This document shows, one piece after another, positions 44,170 to 55,131 of a stretch of DNA of 64,000 nt. Source of the DNA: Myrmaecium sp. VS I D KN 1 (lineage: Eukaryota; Ascomycota; Dothideomycetes; Valsariales; Valsariaceae). The translations under genes were made by a program, and so were the position numbers. The notes below the pieces were generated by a model, which was not told the origin of the DNA, made no database searches, and saw only the letters and a program-made list of their open reading frames with translations. Each line of letters opens with the position of its first letter. Within the stretch, counting starts at the first letter, position 1. The stretch lies in the NCBI GenBank assembly GCA_019775845.1, contig JADQAV010000020.1, positions 558,001-622,000 of the forward strand, written 5' to 3'.

Positions 44170-45175
44170 GTTGGCTCAGTCGATGGATGAGGAATGTGAT
44201 GATGCCCGTGGCTTGGGCGTGTACTTTCGAGGCGATCTTATCATTTTCGCTTCGGCATCTATTCGTCCGAGCCTTTCGTCATTCTCGGTGGCATTCCCAC
44301 ATCGAAGCCGAGAAGGGAGGACTCGACTTCCTTGGCCTCAGTCAGCTTGGGCGCTTGCCATCGGGGAAGGTGTATAGGTGAGGTAGTGAAGACATGGAAG
44401 TGACCCCGCGTTGGGCAGGGATCAAAGCCGCAAATCTGCCGATCCCCCATGGCCTCCCCACATGCCGTTTCCCCACATCTGCCTGTGCCGATGCACCGCA
44501 TGGAAGGAATGCGGGGAGTGAATGACGAGTGAAGGGATATGGTTTGCCCATCCAGCCGGCACTTGCAGTAGGTCATTGTGCTGCCATAGGCCTTCATCCA
44601 TCCGCCGGCAAATGACACGATCAAGCCGTGCTCTTCCTCAAGCACCCATGACAAAGGATAAGAGAAAAACATCCGACAAGAAATATATTATAGAGCCGAA
44701 CATCTGATGTGCCAGACCTCGGTATCTCACTAGTCCGGTATGGAACCTTGTCCTGTGCACCCCGCCATCCGCAAACCAGGTTACGGCAGGAACGTCAATC
44801 TCTGAGCTTTGCATGTAGTACCTATAATAATTATGCCGCGGTCGTCGAGTAGCGTCAGTCTGAAAAAATATCAATACCAAGGATCAACGGTTCGCGACGG
44901 CCTCTTTTTGACTGTGATTCCAATCCCTTGTAAAACGAAGCAGGCAGCAATCCAACATTGTTAGGTACATACCTGGAAGGCAAACGCTGCAGACTGTCCA
45001 ATGCTCCTTGTAAGCAGAGCAGCACAACGACACCATCCCATAGAGCATGTAGTTTGAATGAACATACATCGTGAATATCGTATGACACAGGTTCAACTAT
45101 CTTCACTCCGATGTCAGAACAAATAAGCCAGTATCACCCAACAGGATTACTCAGTTGTTTATCCCAAACCCATCT
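44170..45175. other. Intergenic region, no gene seen
   Basis: Upstream of the rhamnosidase. Short frames only, no domain. Should hold the rhamnosidase promoter; no convincing TATA box near the ATG. Confidence 0.6.
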
Positions 45176-45733
45176 TTATCCACCTTCCGGTCCGTTCTGC
45201 GCGGCACTTGTCGAGACGCTCGCGAACTTGACGCGTTTATTCGTATTGAAACGCCAGCAACCAACGATAAAGTAACTCGCGCATGGTGTCAGAACAGATA
45301 TGTGGAGTACAGCCGCTGACAGTGCGTCGCGCAAGTAGTTCTGGCCTGTTTCGCGCGCGCTGGGGTCGAGCAGAGGGCCATCAGCGATCATCGGACGTAT
45401 TGTATCGAACGGCAATGACTTCCGTATCGTGTATCGAAGGAAGCTGATATTATCGTCGCCTAGTACCAGTGATAATAGTAACGGTATCACCCTCGAGGAC
45501 GCGCGGTTGAGTCGGGTGTGTGCAACTTTTGTAGATGAATATCTCCTTGATTCTCTCCGTGCAGGGAGAGAGTTAGCTTCATTTTGGACGGTGGATATAT
45601 CTAAGCCGAGGTCAAGAAGGACATCGAAGTCTAAGGAAGGAAGGGAGCGCTTTGCTGGGTGACGGCCAAAGTCACAACTTACGGAGGAATAAAGGTGTAA
45701 AGCAGCACTGCCGAAGCTCTTATTTCTTAGCAA
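45176..45733 (-). CDS. Possible gene, 185-codon frame of unknown function
   Basis: The only long frame in a 3.2-kb gap. The translation has a fairly natural composition in its second half (FLRYTIRKSLPFDTIRPMIA, LRDALSAAVLHISVLTPCAS) but no recognisable domain, no signal peptide and no clear promoter. It may be chance, or one exon of an undetected gene. Confidence 0.25.
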   Translation of the reverse strand: MLRNKSFGSAALHLYSSVSCDFGRHPAKRSLPSLDFDVLLDLGLDISTVQNEANSLPARRESRRYSSTKVAHTRLNRASSRVIPLLLSLVLGDDNISFLRYTIRKSLPFDTIRPMIADGPLLDPSARETGQNYLRDALSAAVLHISVLTPCASYFIVGCWRFNTNKRVKFASVSTSAAQNGPEGG

Positions 45734-47432
45734 GTCTGGATATAGTTTGCTTTTTAGAAGTTCGTTCGCTTCGCTTTAAAATGTCATAGATGCTGTTAAA
45801 GTCGGAGAAGATTGAGGACGAACCGCTGGGTGGGCTCTGTGTGTTGCCGTCGGTTGTGGTGTTCCATTGCTTTCGTGGGATGAAAGGTTCGCGACTTTGC
45901 GCTCCTTCCGTCGTTCCCTAGAGCGACAATGCACAACACAATGTGATGAAGGAAGCTTTACAGAATATCAGTTCATGGTAGACCTTCCTCTGAGGCTTCA
46001 CTCTTACCTGTAGCCAAAAGGGACATGTAGTTGAAGTAGTGGTGATGACAAAAGGATTCACTCGGACGCTGAGGTGCAAAAAGAAAAAAGAAAAAGAAAC
46101 ACCAACGCACCATTTTACGAGACTTCGACCTCAATTTCGCATCGCAAACCGCTCTCCCACCGTCCAGGACATCAAAAAGAATCATCCATAGGGAATCCTA
46201 AAATCGGATAAAATAGACAAAAGTTAGAGCCCGTTACGGCGTCCTATAAACCTTTTCGGTTTACCCACTATAAGAGTACAGTGTGCACCTCACTTCCCGC
46301 AAGGATTTCCGTGGAGCCGCCGGCTGGGCTCGAACCCGCGCTCTCCGGGGGAGCTCGTTCGGTGGGTTCTCGGTTCGGGTTCGTAATCGGTGTCGATGTT
46401 CGCCGCGACATAGGGAGCTCACAAGTTTGACCCGACCAAGCCACCGGTGACTTGGCGCCTTCTTGCTACCTCTGTATTGGATGAGAGGGTAGATGTTATC
46501 TTCAATTATATACCCTTGCGCCTGTGGGGACGGGTTGGCCTGGACAGTGGGAGGACTGGCGCCCGTTTGCCTGATGTCGTCGCCTCAGCATGCAACTGAC
46601 ACCGTGAAGTCTGGCCAGCCTAGCTCAGCTGCACCTGTTGCCTTTGCTTGTTGTTTCACTTGAGCGAAGCGCCCTCCACGAGCCCCATACTTGCTCATGC
46701 ATCCGGCACATGGTGTTGTTCAGCATCACTGTCCTGTCAACACAGCTCCATCTTCACAACCCCGTACCCGCGCCCTCATCCTTATGACTTGATGGTACAT
46801 ATGCATTGCATGCACGACTGCGACCTTCCATCTTTCACAGAACCAGAACCCATCACGTCGTGCCAAACAACGGAGTCATAATGTTATCAACCATCAAAGA
46901 GCGAAGAACAAAGCTACACTTCACTGAAACGTGTTGACCCGGCAGTCAACAGACAAAGAATACAAAGCACACCACGATGAGAACATCGCTAAATTCAGAC
47001 TGACTTAAAATGGCATGCTTAGACTCCGAAATTTGCGCGGCGTATTCAACGGGACTGCAATGACAGAAGGAAGGTAGAGCATGACAAGGAAAAGACATGA
47101 CGATGAAAAGACATCTTCTTACTGACACCTTTCCGACCAGTAAATCTCATCCTTACGTGTTCTTACCGATGTCCTCTTCCGGTGTCATCGCATGCACTAT
47201 TGCGATTCTTATTATCCCGACTGCTGTTGCAAGAATGTCGCACTGCAGTGTCCACCTTCCCAAAGGCATGGACTTTTATCAGTGCCTCAACAGTAAGTTT
47301 TGACAGCCCGTGTCGAGCCAGATCGTGATATTATTGCGCTTGACAGCGTCGCAAACTCCAAAGGGTATTGAAATTGAACTGTTCATTCATAGCGGTGGAC
47401 CAGGTCCGCATTCCACTGCCGCGCGACCACCT
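45734..47432. other. Intergenic region, no gene supported
   Basis: Lower in GC than the coding blocks, with poly-A-like tracts near 46078-46098. A B-box-like GGTTCGAGCCC (minus strand, near 46326-46340) has no matching cloverleaf. Short plus-strand frames at 46648-46881 and 47097-47303 have no domain. Confidence 0.55.
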
Positions 47433-48440
47433 TCACTGCTTTTCATAAGCGACCATCTTAACATCACGAGCAAGCTGCGTCACCGCGGCCACCGCCTCTT
47501 CGCTCCACGCCGTCATCTGCAACCAACCGTGTGTCAAGTCTTTCCAGTGCCGCCACTGAACCCGCACTCCGGCCTCGTCCAGCTTCCGCGCATACTCCAC
47601 GCCGACATCCCGCAGAGGATCAAAGCCGCTCGTCGCTACCACCGCAGCCGGCTGACCAGCCAACTTCTCAACCGGCTGCATCCCCGGCGAAACATACCGT
47701 TCCGCAGGCGGAACCCCACGCGGCAGATAGTGATCTGCGAAGGAGAAGATACCGTTGCACTCGAGATAATACCCGGTGTTATTCTCCGTCGCAGCAGGCG
47801 TATCAAACGGCACCCTCGCCTCCGGATACACAAGCACCTGGGCCTTCAACGGCCTCTTTCCGCGATCCATCCTGCGCAACGCCAACGCCGCCGTCATATT
47901 GCCGCCCGCCGAATCCCCTCCTCCAAGCACCTTCCCGGCATCGATCCCGCGCTCCTCCCCAAATCTCCCCATCACCTCATCCACCACCGCATCGTACTCG
48001 TCCAGCTGGGTGGGGTACTGCCACTCGGGCGCGAGCCGGTACTCAACTGCAACAACCACGACCCTGCCTTCCTCCGCCAGCAGTCGGAGGCCGTTCTCGA
48101 ACTCGTCGACGGAGCCGACGGTGTATCCACCGCCGTGCATGTACACCAGCGCCGCGGCCTTGCCCTCAGTCCACCCCTTCGACGCGCTGTAGGGGTAGAG
48201 GATCCGGAGCGGGATGGTGCCGTGGGGTCCGCGGATGGCGGTGAACTCGACCGTTCCGATCGTGTGGAGCTTGTCTCTCGGCAGGTTGTGGATGCCGAAG
48301 ACGTGCAGGTGGTGGGCGCGCTCGGCAGTGAAGGGGTCGGCGCCGCCGAGGTGGAGGTCCGGGTGCGCCCTGAGAAAATCGTGGATGGAGGATGCCAGCG
48401 TGCCGCGGGGGGCGGTGGTGGGAATCTCACTTGGCGCCAT
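47433..48440 (-). CDS. Alpha/beta hydrolase esterase, hormone-sensitive-lipase type
   Basis: Single exon, 335 aa, start at ATG 48440 (GGCGCCATGG-like context on the coding strand). Oxyanion motif HGGG at 102-105 (VYMHGGGYTVGS), nucleophile elbow GGGDSAGGN with Ser177, acid Asp274 in SGFDPLRDVG and His304 in DLTHGW: the full catalytic triad of the abhydrolase_3/HSL (GDSAG) group. Hydrolyses short-chain carboxyl esters or lactones in the cytosol; the substrate is not evident. It lies just downstream of the kinase gene on the same strand (264 nt apart) with its own start, so co-transcription is not implied. Confidence 0.92.
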   Translation of the reverse strand: MAPSEIPTTAPRGTLASSIHDFLRAHPDLHLGGADPFTAERAHHLHVFGIHNLPRDKLHTIGTVEFTAIRGPHGTIPLRILYPYSASKGWTEGKAAALVYMHGGGYTVGSVDEFENGLRLLAEEGRVVVVAVEYRLAPEWQYPTQLDEYDAVVDEVMGRFGEERGIDAGKVLGGGDSAGGNMTAALALRRMDRGKRPLKAQVLVYPEARVPFDTPAATENNTGYYLECNGIFSFADHYLPRGVPPAERYVSPGMQPVEKLAGQPAAVVATSGFDPLRDVGVEYARKLDEAGVRVQWRHWKDLTHGWLQMTAWSEEAVAAVTQLARDVKMVAYEKQ

Positions 48441-48704
48441 GACGTATCGGTTCAACCTACAAGTTTTACTTGCTCCGCTCTGTCTTGTGGTGTTGTGGGT
48501 TCGCGACGAGATGCGCAGATGCATATATGTTGTCGGTCAGTGGACCCTTGACGTCATTCTTACAACTCGACGCAAGATGTCGCCTGTCTGCCTTAGGAAG
48601 GCTGAAATCACAAATTCTCCATTTGTAAGTCTCCTGGTGCCTCCGAACAGGATCCCGTACAGGGAACCTCTTTCCCTGCTCTGCGGTATAACATATTCAC
48701 AGAC

Positions 48705-50111
48705 TCAGCTATTGAGCCACGGATGCTCGAGCAGTTCCCTTGCAGTTTGACGATCTTCCGGTCGCCACTGCAGCATCCCCCTCATGAACTCCAGAAACTC
48801 GACCTTATTGGTCCCTTCCAGAAAATCTTCTAGGTCTGCTAAACTGCCTTCTCGCAAATTTACCTCGGCTTTCCATTGCTCTGCGTCGCATTAGGGATTT
48901 TCTGTGGACGAGAAGAGCTGCGTTAACCGCAATACACTTACCGTCTTCCGTAAAAAATTCCCCACTCCTCTTACCGCGCTTGAGCAGGTCTACGGGCGGC
49001 GGTCCTAAGATGCCAACTACCTTGGCAAGGTGCGCGTGAGTGGAGTACCCCTTCCCATCGGGATCATTGCCGTAGAACATGTGTTTGCCTTCGAACAAGT
49101 CCCAGATCTAATTTCAGTTGAGGCAAATCAGTAACCTGAACGCAACGAGTCTCGTCCCGGAAGAATGAGACTACCCTGGCAAAGCGGCACGATCTTACGC
49201 ACCATGACACCAGTGTTCCATATATCGATTGGGTAGCTCCACGGCATTTGCAGCATCACCTCTGGCGAACGGTATACGTCGGGCTGAGCATCGTGAGAAT
49301 TCTCCTCGTCCCCACGAACGGCGGAACCGAAATCGCTCAGGACAACACCACCAAAAATCTTCGGGCGGCCGAAGCGGCGCGAGGTGTAAACAGGTGCTCC
49401 TTGGACGAACTTTCGTGGCGACGGGTGCTCCATCTCCGCCTTGACGAAATCGTCCAGTATGGATTCATCCGCGATATCTTGTAGTATGTTGTCGGCCTTG
49501 ATATCTGTATTGCTGTCAGAGGAGATAGGAAACGTGAGAATCACCCGGCACTCACCGGTATGTACGATCTTACACTCCGTGTGGAGGAAGCCAAGGGCAA
49601 GGAAGATTTGTTTGAGCCCGCCTTTCAGCAGTTCTTCCGTGAACCTATGGCTAGGGTTTCGAAGAAGGAGGCCGGCAAAGCTGTCCCACATCGGCTTTTG
49701 GACCAAGCAATGATGATCTCCTTCGGGACGCGGAATGGTGAAAGAGTCCAACGGCATCCTGACGTGACAATATCCTGGGTGTGTTCGCTTTCCCTTCTTC
49801 ATAATCTCCAGTATGCCAAGCTCATCTCGATCAACCCCGCCACGCACGTACACTTTCAACGTGACGTGCTGATGTTCATGAAGATCACGAGCTAGCCAAA
49901 CGGTGGACGTGACTCCGAAACCTAACTTTCCAACAACCTGATATCTCGATGCAAATACATCGCCAAGGTTGACCGGGTAATAGCGGCCAGTCTGAAAATC
50001 TTCGAATCGCTCTTCTTCGAGCACGCCATCTACCACTTCGTAACCGGTGACCGGAAATTGCAACGGAGGAGACGGTGCTCGCCTTATCGCACGTCTAGCC
50101 CATTTGATCAA
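48705..50111 (-). CDS. SRPK-like serine/threonine protein kinase
   Basis: Four exons read leftwards: 49556-50111, 49203-49504, 48942-49107, 48705-48880; 399 aa. The order is complete: glycine loop GKLGFGVTSTVWLARD (61-76), ATP-binding Lys86 in VTLKVYV, catalytic loop HTDIKADN (Asp186, Lys188, Asn191) split by intron 1, Mg-binding DFG at 243-245 (VVLSDFGSAV), PDVYRSPEVML, then PIDIWNTGVMIWDLFEGKHM and GPPPVDLLKRGKRS, ending LEFMRGMLQWRPEDRQTARE and LLEHPWLNS. This is the fungal SRPK-type arrangement with a short spacer, in which the N-lobe opens with YEVVDGVLEEERFEDFQTGR. All catalytic residues are present. Many such single-domain paralogues occur in filamentous fungi; substrates are unknown. 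Confidence 0.92.
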
Positions 50112-50523
50112 GGAAGACTTCGTGGAGCCAGGTAATTTTGCGCGAGAATGAATGGAGAGTGGAGGAGCGACCTGAAGCCGGTCAATACGCAGGCATCTCT
50201 TGGCGCCAAGGGATCACTCTGTGTCACACTCAGGACGACGGGATTGGAGCAACGAAGATTGGTAATCTCCAAGGTGCAGACAAAGTCACCGCGTCACCGC
50301 CTTTGGTAGTTGTGCCCGCTATATATGGAGATGAAACCAAAACTTCAGGGAGGAAAATCCTCGCCACATACCCTCTGTCGTATTGTGATATTCTTGGTCC
50401 CTCGCTCGAGCACCTTTACCTTTCAACTCAGACCTATCCAATTTCGAGCAAAGTTAAAGGCGTTCTTCTGACAGTAAAAACTTGATGGAGTACCCCCAGG
50501 CTTGATTCGGGCATTCACTAAAG
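50112..50523. other. Intergenic region, no gene seen
   Basis: Between the kinase start and the HET gene end. The short plus-strand frame 50138-50485 has no domain. Confidence 0.6.
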
Positions 50524-52257
50524 CTACAGTAGGTTCCAGCGGACCTCAAAGGCCTGCAGAGTGCCACCGACGAACACACCGCTCCCAAACACTTGGCCTA
50601 CATTGTCATGCGTCCGCGACACTAGAAGAACGATCGGAAACGTGCAATCCCCTCCGACAGCCATTACACTAGGACAGATGATCAATGCCTTCCCACTTGA
50701 TATCAACGCAGTCCACGATCGAAGAGCTTCAGTCCAACCCGAACCCCACGTGACAACAGTGACCAGCACCAACTCCCCTCCAGCCACCTCCTCAACCTTC
50801 AGCTGGAAAGCCATCTTATCATCCCGATCATGGTCCGCCGATCCATACGTACACGCGCGAACCAGTTCCCGAACGGTGGCCGTATGCCAACTCCCAATGA
50901 GCCCTGATCCCGTGCAAGAGAAATGAAACGGCCGCTGCGCCCGGCCTTGCAGCTGAGTGAGGTACTTCGGGGCCCAGGAGTACGGCCTCGGCAAGCCGCG
51001 CGGCGCATGCATGGCAGCGATCATCGCTGCTTCCTGCGGACGGGCCTGGTAGATGTGCGCGATGCCGTCCTCGTAGCTCCAGCCCGGCTGCCACTGCAGG
51101 CCCAGCAGCGCGAAGAAGCCGCGGGCGTAGTCGACCTCGTGCTCGGCGTAGCGATTGGTGCACGACAGCGCGATGTCCGCGAGGTTGATGCCGGGGCCGT
51201 AGATGGGCTGCAGTCGCGCGAAGGTGCGGTGGATCTCGTACCACTTCGCCCGGTCGAGGTTGGCTTGCTTCTCCGCTGCTTGCAAGATGTCTTGGAAGCT
51301 CACCGCGTTTGTAGCAGTCATGATCAGAGCCTTGTGGGCCAGCTTCGCCTCTTGGTATGTCCAGACTCTTGTCAACCAAAGCCCGCATACCAGTACTGCG
51401 GCGACCTTCAATGGGTCCCCGGAACTGAGGTTCAATGGAAGGGCGTCGAAGACGATAACGACTTCAGCGTTCCGGTAAACAGACTGAAGACTGTTGATGA
51501 TCGTCGTCTTGGCTTCTGTCTGCCGCTGGTTCCTCGTCCCGTCCGCGGGCTTCTTCGGAATTGCCAACAAGTCGAACCAAAACCACTCGTACCCACTCAT
51601 CTCCGCCTTCCCCATGATCGCATCGAAATGCGCCTTCAGCAACCCCCGTTCATCCTGTTCAATTTTCTCCCCTTGATACTGCAACCCCATCGTTTCGGCC
51701 CACACATGCGAGATCGCCGCGTACCCTTCTTTCATAATGCGGAAGCGTCCTCGCCGATCCACGCACAGCGCTGCTCCCTGCCTGCCCGCCTCTTCCATGA
51801 GATCCAATCCACATCCCACAAACACGGAGCCGGCCCACGCCTCCTGATGGATAGTCTTCATGCTCTGCACTACCTCATTCCGCTTCTGCCTCTCCATGAG
51901 CGGCCACGTCACCGGCGCCGTAGCCACCACCACCGCATCCGCCACCGCGAGCACCGCCACCTTTGCCGCAAACTCCGTCCATCGTGCGCGCCCTGGCGGT
52001 GGATAGCGGCACTCGGGGCCTAAAGGATACAACCGCCGCTCTTCGAGCGGAGGAAAGCCGCTGAACAGTTCTGCGACATCGGACGGCTCCCAGTTCCGGA
52101 ACTCGTTGAGGGAGGCTTGAAGGGCGCGCTGGTGTCCCACGTGATTCTTCTCTAGGATTACAACAATTTCGGTGCGTTTGGCCAGGCCGGCGCGCTGGCT
52201 AGGAGTCCAGCTGAGGGGCTCGGTGGGGGCAGACTCGGTCGGTGGGATCGTGTCCAT
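50524..52257 (-). CDS. HET-domain protein (577 aa), divergent
   Basis: Single exon. The HET (heterokaryon incompatibility) core is at residues ~175-320: YAAISHVWAETMGL (179-192), the usual YxALSYxWG block; WFWFDLLAIPKKP (225-237), in the place of the WxDxLCINQ block but with LLAIPKK replacing LCINQ; TIINSLQSVYRNAEVVIVFD (252-271), the MxxIYxxAxxVxVWL block; and LTRVWTYQEAKLA, the WxRxWTxQE block. The ~170-residue N-terminal part and the C-terminal region (FARLQPIYGPGINLADI, ARGFFALLGLQW, PRPYSWAPKYLTQL) are as in many HET proteins. HET domains can trigger cell death on non-self recognition; in this gene no partner such as an NLR is linked. Frame intact. Confidence 0.85.
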   Translation of the reverse strand: MDTIPPTESAPTEPLSWTPSQRAGLAKRTEIVVILEKNHVGHQRALQASLNEFRNWEPSDVAELFSGFPPLEERRLYPLGPECRYPPPGRARWTEFAAKVAVLAVADAVVVATAPVTWPLMERQKRNEVVQSMKTIHQEAWAGSVFVGCGLDLMEEAGRQGAALCVDRRGRFRIMKEGYAAISHVWAETMGLQYQGEKIEQDERGLLKAHFDAIMGKAEMSGYEWFWFDLLAIPKKPADGTRNQRQTEAKTTIINSLQSVYRNAEVVIVFDALPLNLSSGDPLKVAAVLVCGLWLTRVWTYQEAKLAHKALIMTATNAVSFQDILQAAEKQANLDRAKWYEIHRTFARLQPIYGPGINLADIALSCTNRYAEHEVDYARGFFALLGLQWQPGWSYEDGIAHIYQARPQEAAMIAAMHAPRGLPRPYSWAPKYLTQLQGRAQRPFHFSCTGSGLIGSWHTATVRELVRACTYGSADHDRDDKMAFQLKVEEVAGGELVLVTVVTWGSGWTEALRSWTALISSGKALIICPSVMAVGGDCTFPIVLLVSRTHDNVGQVFGSGVFVGGTLQAFEVRWNLL

Positions 52258-53581
52258 TGGATTCGCGCTCTTGAGCCGTGGAGCTCCGTTCCGTCCCTGC
52301 GAAAGTTGGGAAGTTGACCTGCTGACGTTTGATCATACCGCGGTGTCAAAGATGAGGGGTAAGTAATCATGCCAAGAAAGATGTCTCTGCTGCCTCTCAG
52401 CTATTGGCTCGTATATTGAGGCAGCTGAGAGGGAATACGAGGAGGCCGCGGAGGCGCAGTGATGGGCCTGGAAGAGGTTCGGCTCATACCGGTTTTGAGG
52501 AGCAACTATAAATAACAGAGGCTGCGGTTTGGAACGTCACATTTGCTTCGTTCTCTACTCTTACTAGCAATCACCACCTTAGCCGCTCTTGGCCGTGCAG
52601 TGCACGCTCGTCAAATCCGGCCTGCTGACGTGGGATTGGTGGACTTGGCGCCCAAGACAGACTGATCTTTACCTTACCTGCCTTAGGCATGTCAGCCGCA
52701 GGTACGACGTGGACGGGCACGAAATACCACACATTATGTAAGCTTCCCCGCATTTCACCAGGATCGGAACGGTCCGCCTCAGATCACATGGACCCTGGTC
52801 GATCACCGCTGTGGGGACTTTCCCCGTGTCCTTGTCACCGCGAAATCTCTGGACGACGACAGAGTTGTTAATTGGTAAATTCCGGTGTTTACAACTAGAG
52901 AGTCGCGAACTGATCCTATAGGTTACGAAGATGGCTAACATCTCGATGAGACCAATTCACCTCCTCACCTGTCGCCTTCACAGCTCAGATATGACGAGGC
53001 TGATGCAAAGAGAATACTCCGACAGGCTTTGATAATGATGAGTAACACGGGCGATTCACTTTCCCCACGGACGCTGCCTGTCCCAAACGGTTGCGGCAGC
53101 CAGTCAAAACGTACGGTGCTCTGAGACTCCGCCCCCAATCGTGAACTTGGCGGCCTTGGTATGCCCGCTGTATATCTTGGCGTTTCTGGGCTTCGTAGCG
53201 AGCAGCTATATGATAGAGGCCAAGGCGATACAACACGCGTTAGAATGTTCTTGTACTACAAACTTTCCCTTTTAGGACAATGATAACTTAGCCGTGGCGA
53301 AGCAGCGGAATCCAGTTGCCCAATAGCGATGAGCACTGATAACAAGAGGTGGATCTCGATATCCAGCTGGCTTCGAGACTCAGTAGGCGAGAAGCCTCCT
53401 CATGAAGGCCTTCAAAGCTGAAATGCTTAAGTGGCAGTGGACAGGAGCCGCTCCCTATATATAAGTCTCATCTTCCTCGCTGTCTAGATTCACAACAGCA
53501 GCTCAGATTCCTACCGTTCGGCAGCACTCTCAATATCACCATCCTTCAATACCTTAATACCAAGCAGACCAAACCCGCACC
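52258..53581. other. Intergenic region, no gene supported
   Basis: Divergent spacing between the HET gene (-) and the secreted protein gene (+). Frames of 60-90 codons at 52571-53236 lack domains and splice logic. Confidence 0.55.
53454..53464 (+). promoter_or_regulatory. TATA box of the secreted cysteine-rich protein gene
   Basis: CCTATATATAAG about 120 nt before the ATG at 53582. It is the clearest TATA box in the window, fitting a strongly inducible gene. Confidence 0.65.
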
Positions 53582-53932
53582 ATGCAACTCACTCTCCCCA
53601 CCCTCCTCGCCGGCCTCGCGGCCCTCGCCAGCACCGCGTCCGCAGCCACCTGCTACAAGGCCAGCGGGTGCCAGACATGCGAGTCGCGCGACTCCATCTA
53701 CAGCGCGCGACAGGCGCTCTGCGGGGGCGACAAGTGGAAGTCGTCCAACTCATTCGACTGGGGGTGGGCGCACGTCGCGCTCTCTGGCAGCTTCAGCAGC
53801 CAGCAGGCCTGCTGGGACGGGTTCGAGAACATCATCAGCCAGTGCTACGGCAGTCGGAATGGCGGGACGTACGACTGGAATTATAACGGCAAGAGCGCTC
53901 ATCTGGATGTGAACTTTTGCTCCTGCCGCTGA
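53582..53932 (+). CDS. Small secreted cysteine-rich protein (116 aa), effector-like
   Basis: Single exon, ATG in CACCATGC context. A signal peptide (MQLTLPTLLAGLAALASTASA, with cleavage after ASA) precedes a mature domain of about 95 residues with eight cysteines: CYKASGCQTC, ALCGG, QACWDG, SQCYGS, NFCSC. Between them are DSIYSARQALC, WGWAHVALSG and FENIISQCYGSRNGGTYDW, the layout of small beta-rich secreted fungal proteins with four disulfides. I do not recognise a named family with confidence; Hce2/Ecp2-like or KP4-like folds are the nearest impressions. Likely extracellular, possibly acting on other organisms, but no function is shown. Confidence 0.8.
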   Translation: MQLTLPTLLAGLAALASTASAATCYKASGCQTCESRDSIYSARQALCGGDKWKSSNSFDWGWAHVALSGSFSSQQACWDGFENIISQCYGSRNGGTYDWNYNGKSAHLDVNFCSCR

Positions 53933-55131
53933 GCCAGGTTTGGTCTTTGGGTGAGTGATGGTGTGTTTGGCTGTTAGAAGAAACTGCTGATACCGAACAA
54001 TAGGGCCACCCTTTAGGACGGTCAAACGGTGCCACCGTTCCCCAACTATCCGGGAGATATTTCTGGGCCATCCAAATGGAAGCCTTTGATATGATGAATT
54101 GCAGGTTGTTGTTCCTACTCATGCCACTCATTGGATCTGTTGTTAGTGTCTTTGTCTTTAGCATCAAATTGATCTGTCCGATATTGAAAACCCTACTGCC
54201 CTGTCCGCGTTGTCCATATGTCATTGTTTCACATTTCTGTGAAAGCCTTTGACTCACGCACCGTTCCTATGCCGTCGTCTTCAAGCTGGTGATAGGACCA
54301 CATATAATTCTCAACATCCACATCGTGCTACAATACCGTGAGGTTTGAAGGAAAAAGAAAAGGAAAAGAGAAAGAAAAAGAAAAAGAAACAAAGAATTAC
54401 CAAGCAAAACAAAACATAATGTGTACAGGATATAGCATCAAGACAGCAATCATCTGTACACGAATAGCCCCATTCACGTCCAAATCAGACTGGCTTCTTT
54501 TCCCGAACCCGGTTCTGTGAATATTATAATGCGACTCTGTTGTTCTAAAGTTTACCGCCTTGTGGATGTGGGAACGGAGCGGGGCGGAGCGGAGTGGAGG
54601 AGGTACATCTGGATAACGACAATGCTGCAACTATTTCGGGTTTGTGATAGGCGACCGCAGTTCATAGCACCTTGAAGGAATCCCGCGAAGCTGTGGGAAC
54701 TGCAATACCCTTTCAGCTTGACTTATACGTCTCTGATCTGGTCAATAACGCAACAGCACATTCCCGCGTCGTGAGAGCAGGGATGCTGAGACCCCTGCAG
54801 AGCCTCGCACCATCATCGCTGAGGATGTGGGACCTTTATTTCCCACAGACATCAACTTGCGCGAGGGCCTCAATCACAATAAACGGTTTATCCAACCCCT
54901 GTTCGAAGCGCTTATTATTTTGATTGGACGCGTCTGATACAGCCTTGGCACACGGATACCTGCTGAAGCGCCTCCATACATCTTCTCTCACCGTCTTTGG
55001 GCCTTTTTTCCCACGTCAACAACATCCCCATCTTGATGCACTGAGCATCAGCGCTACGTCTACTCTGGCACTCCCGATCTTCGTCCAACTCCCAGTCTGC
55101 ACTCTGCTTATTCAACTGTGGCGTCTTTGCC
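53933..55131. other. Intergenic region, no gene seen
   Basis: Follows the secreted protein gene. A purine tract of GAAAAA-type repeats lies at 54349-54392. Short frames only. Confidence 0.6.

Noticed and set aside
46316-46345. tRNA-like B box (GGTTCGAGCCC on the minus strand)
   Set aside because: No complementary acceptor strand or D-arm at the right distance, and the T-stem has a mismatch; not a tRNA.
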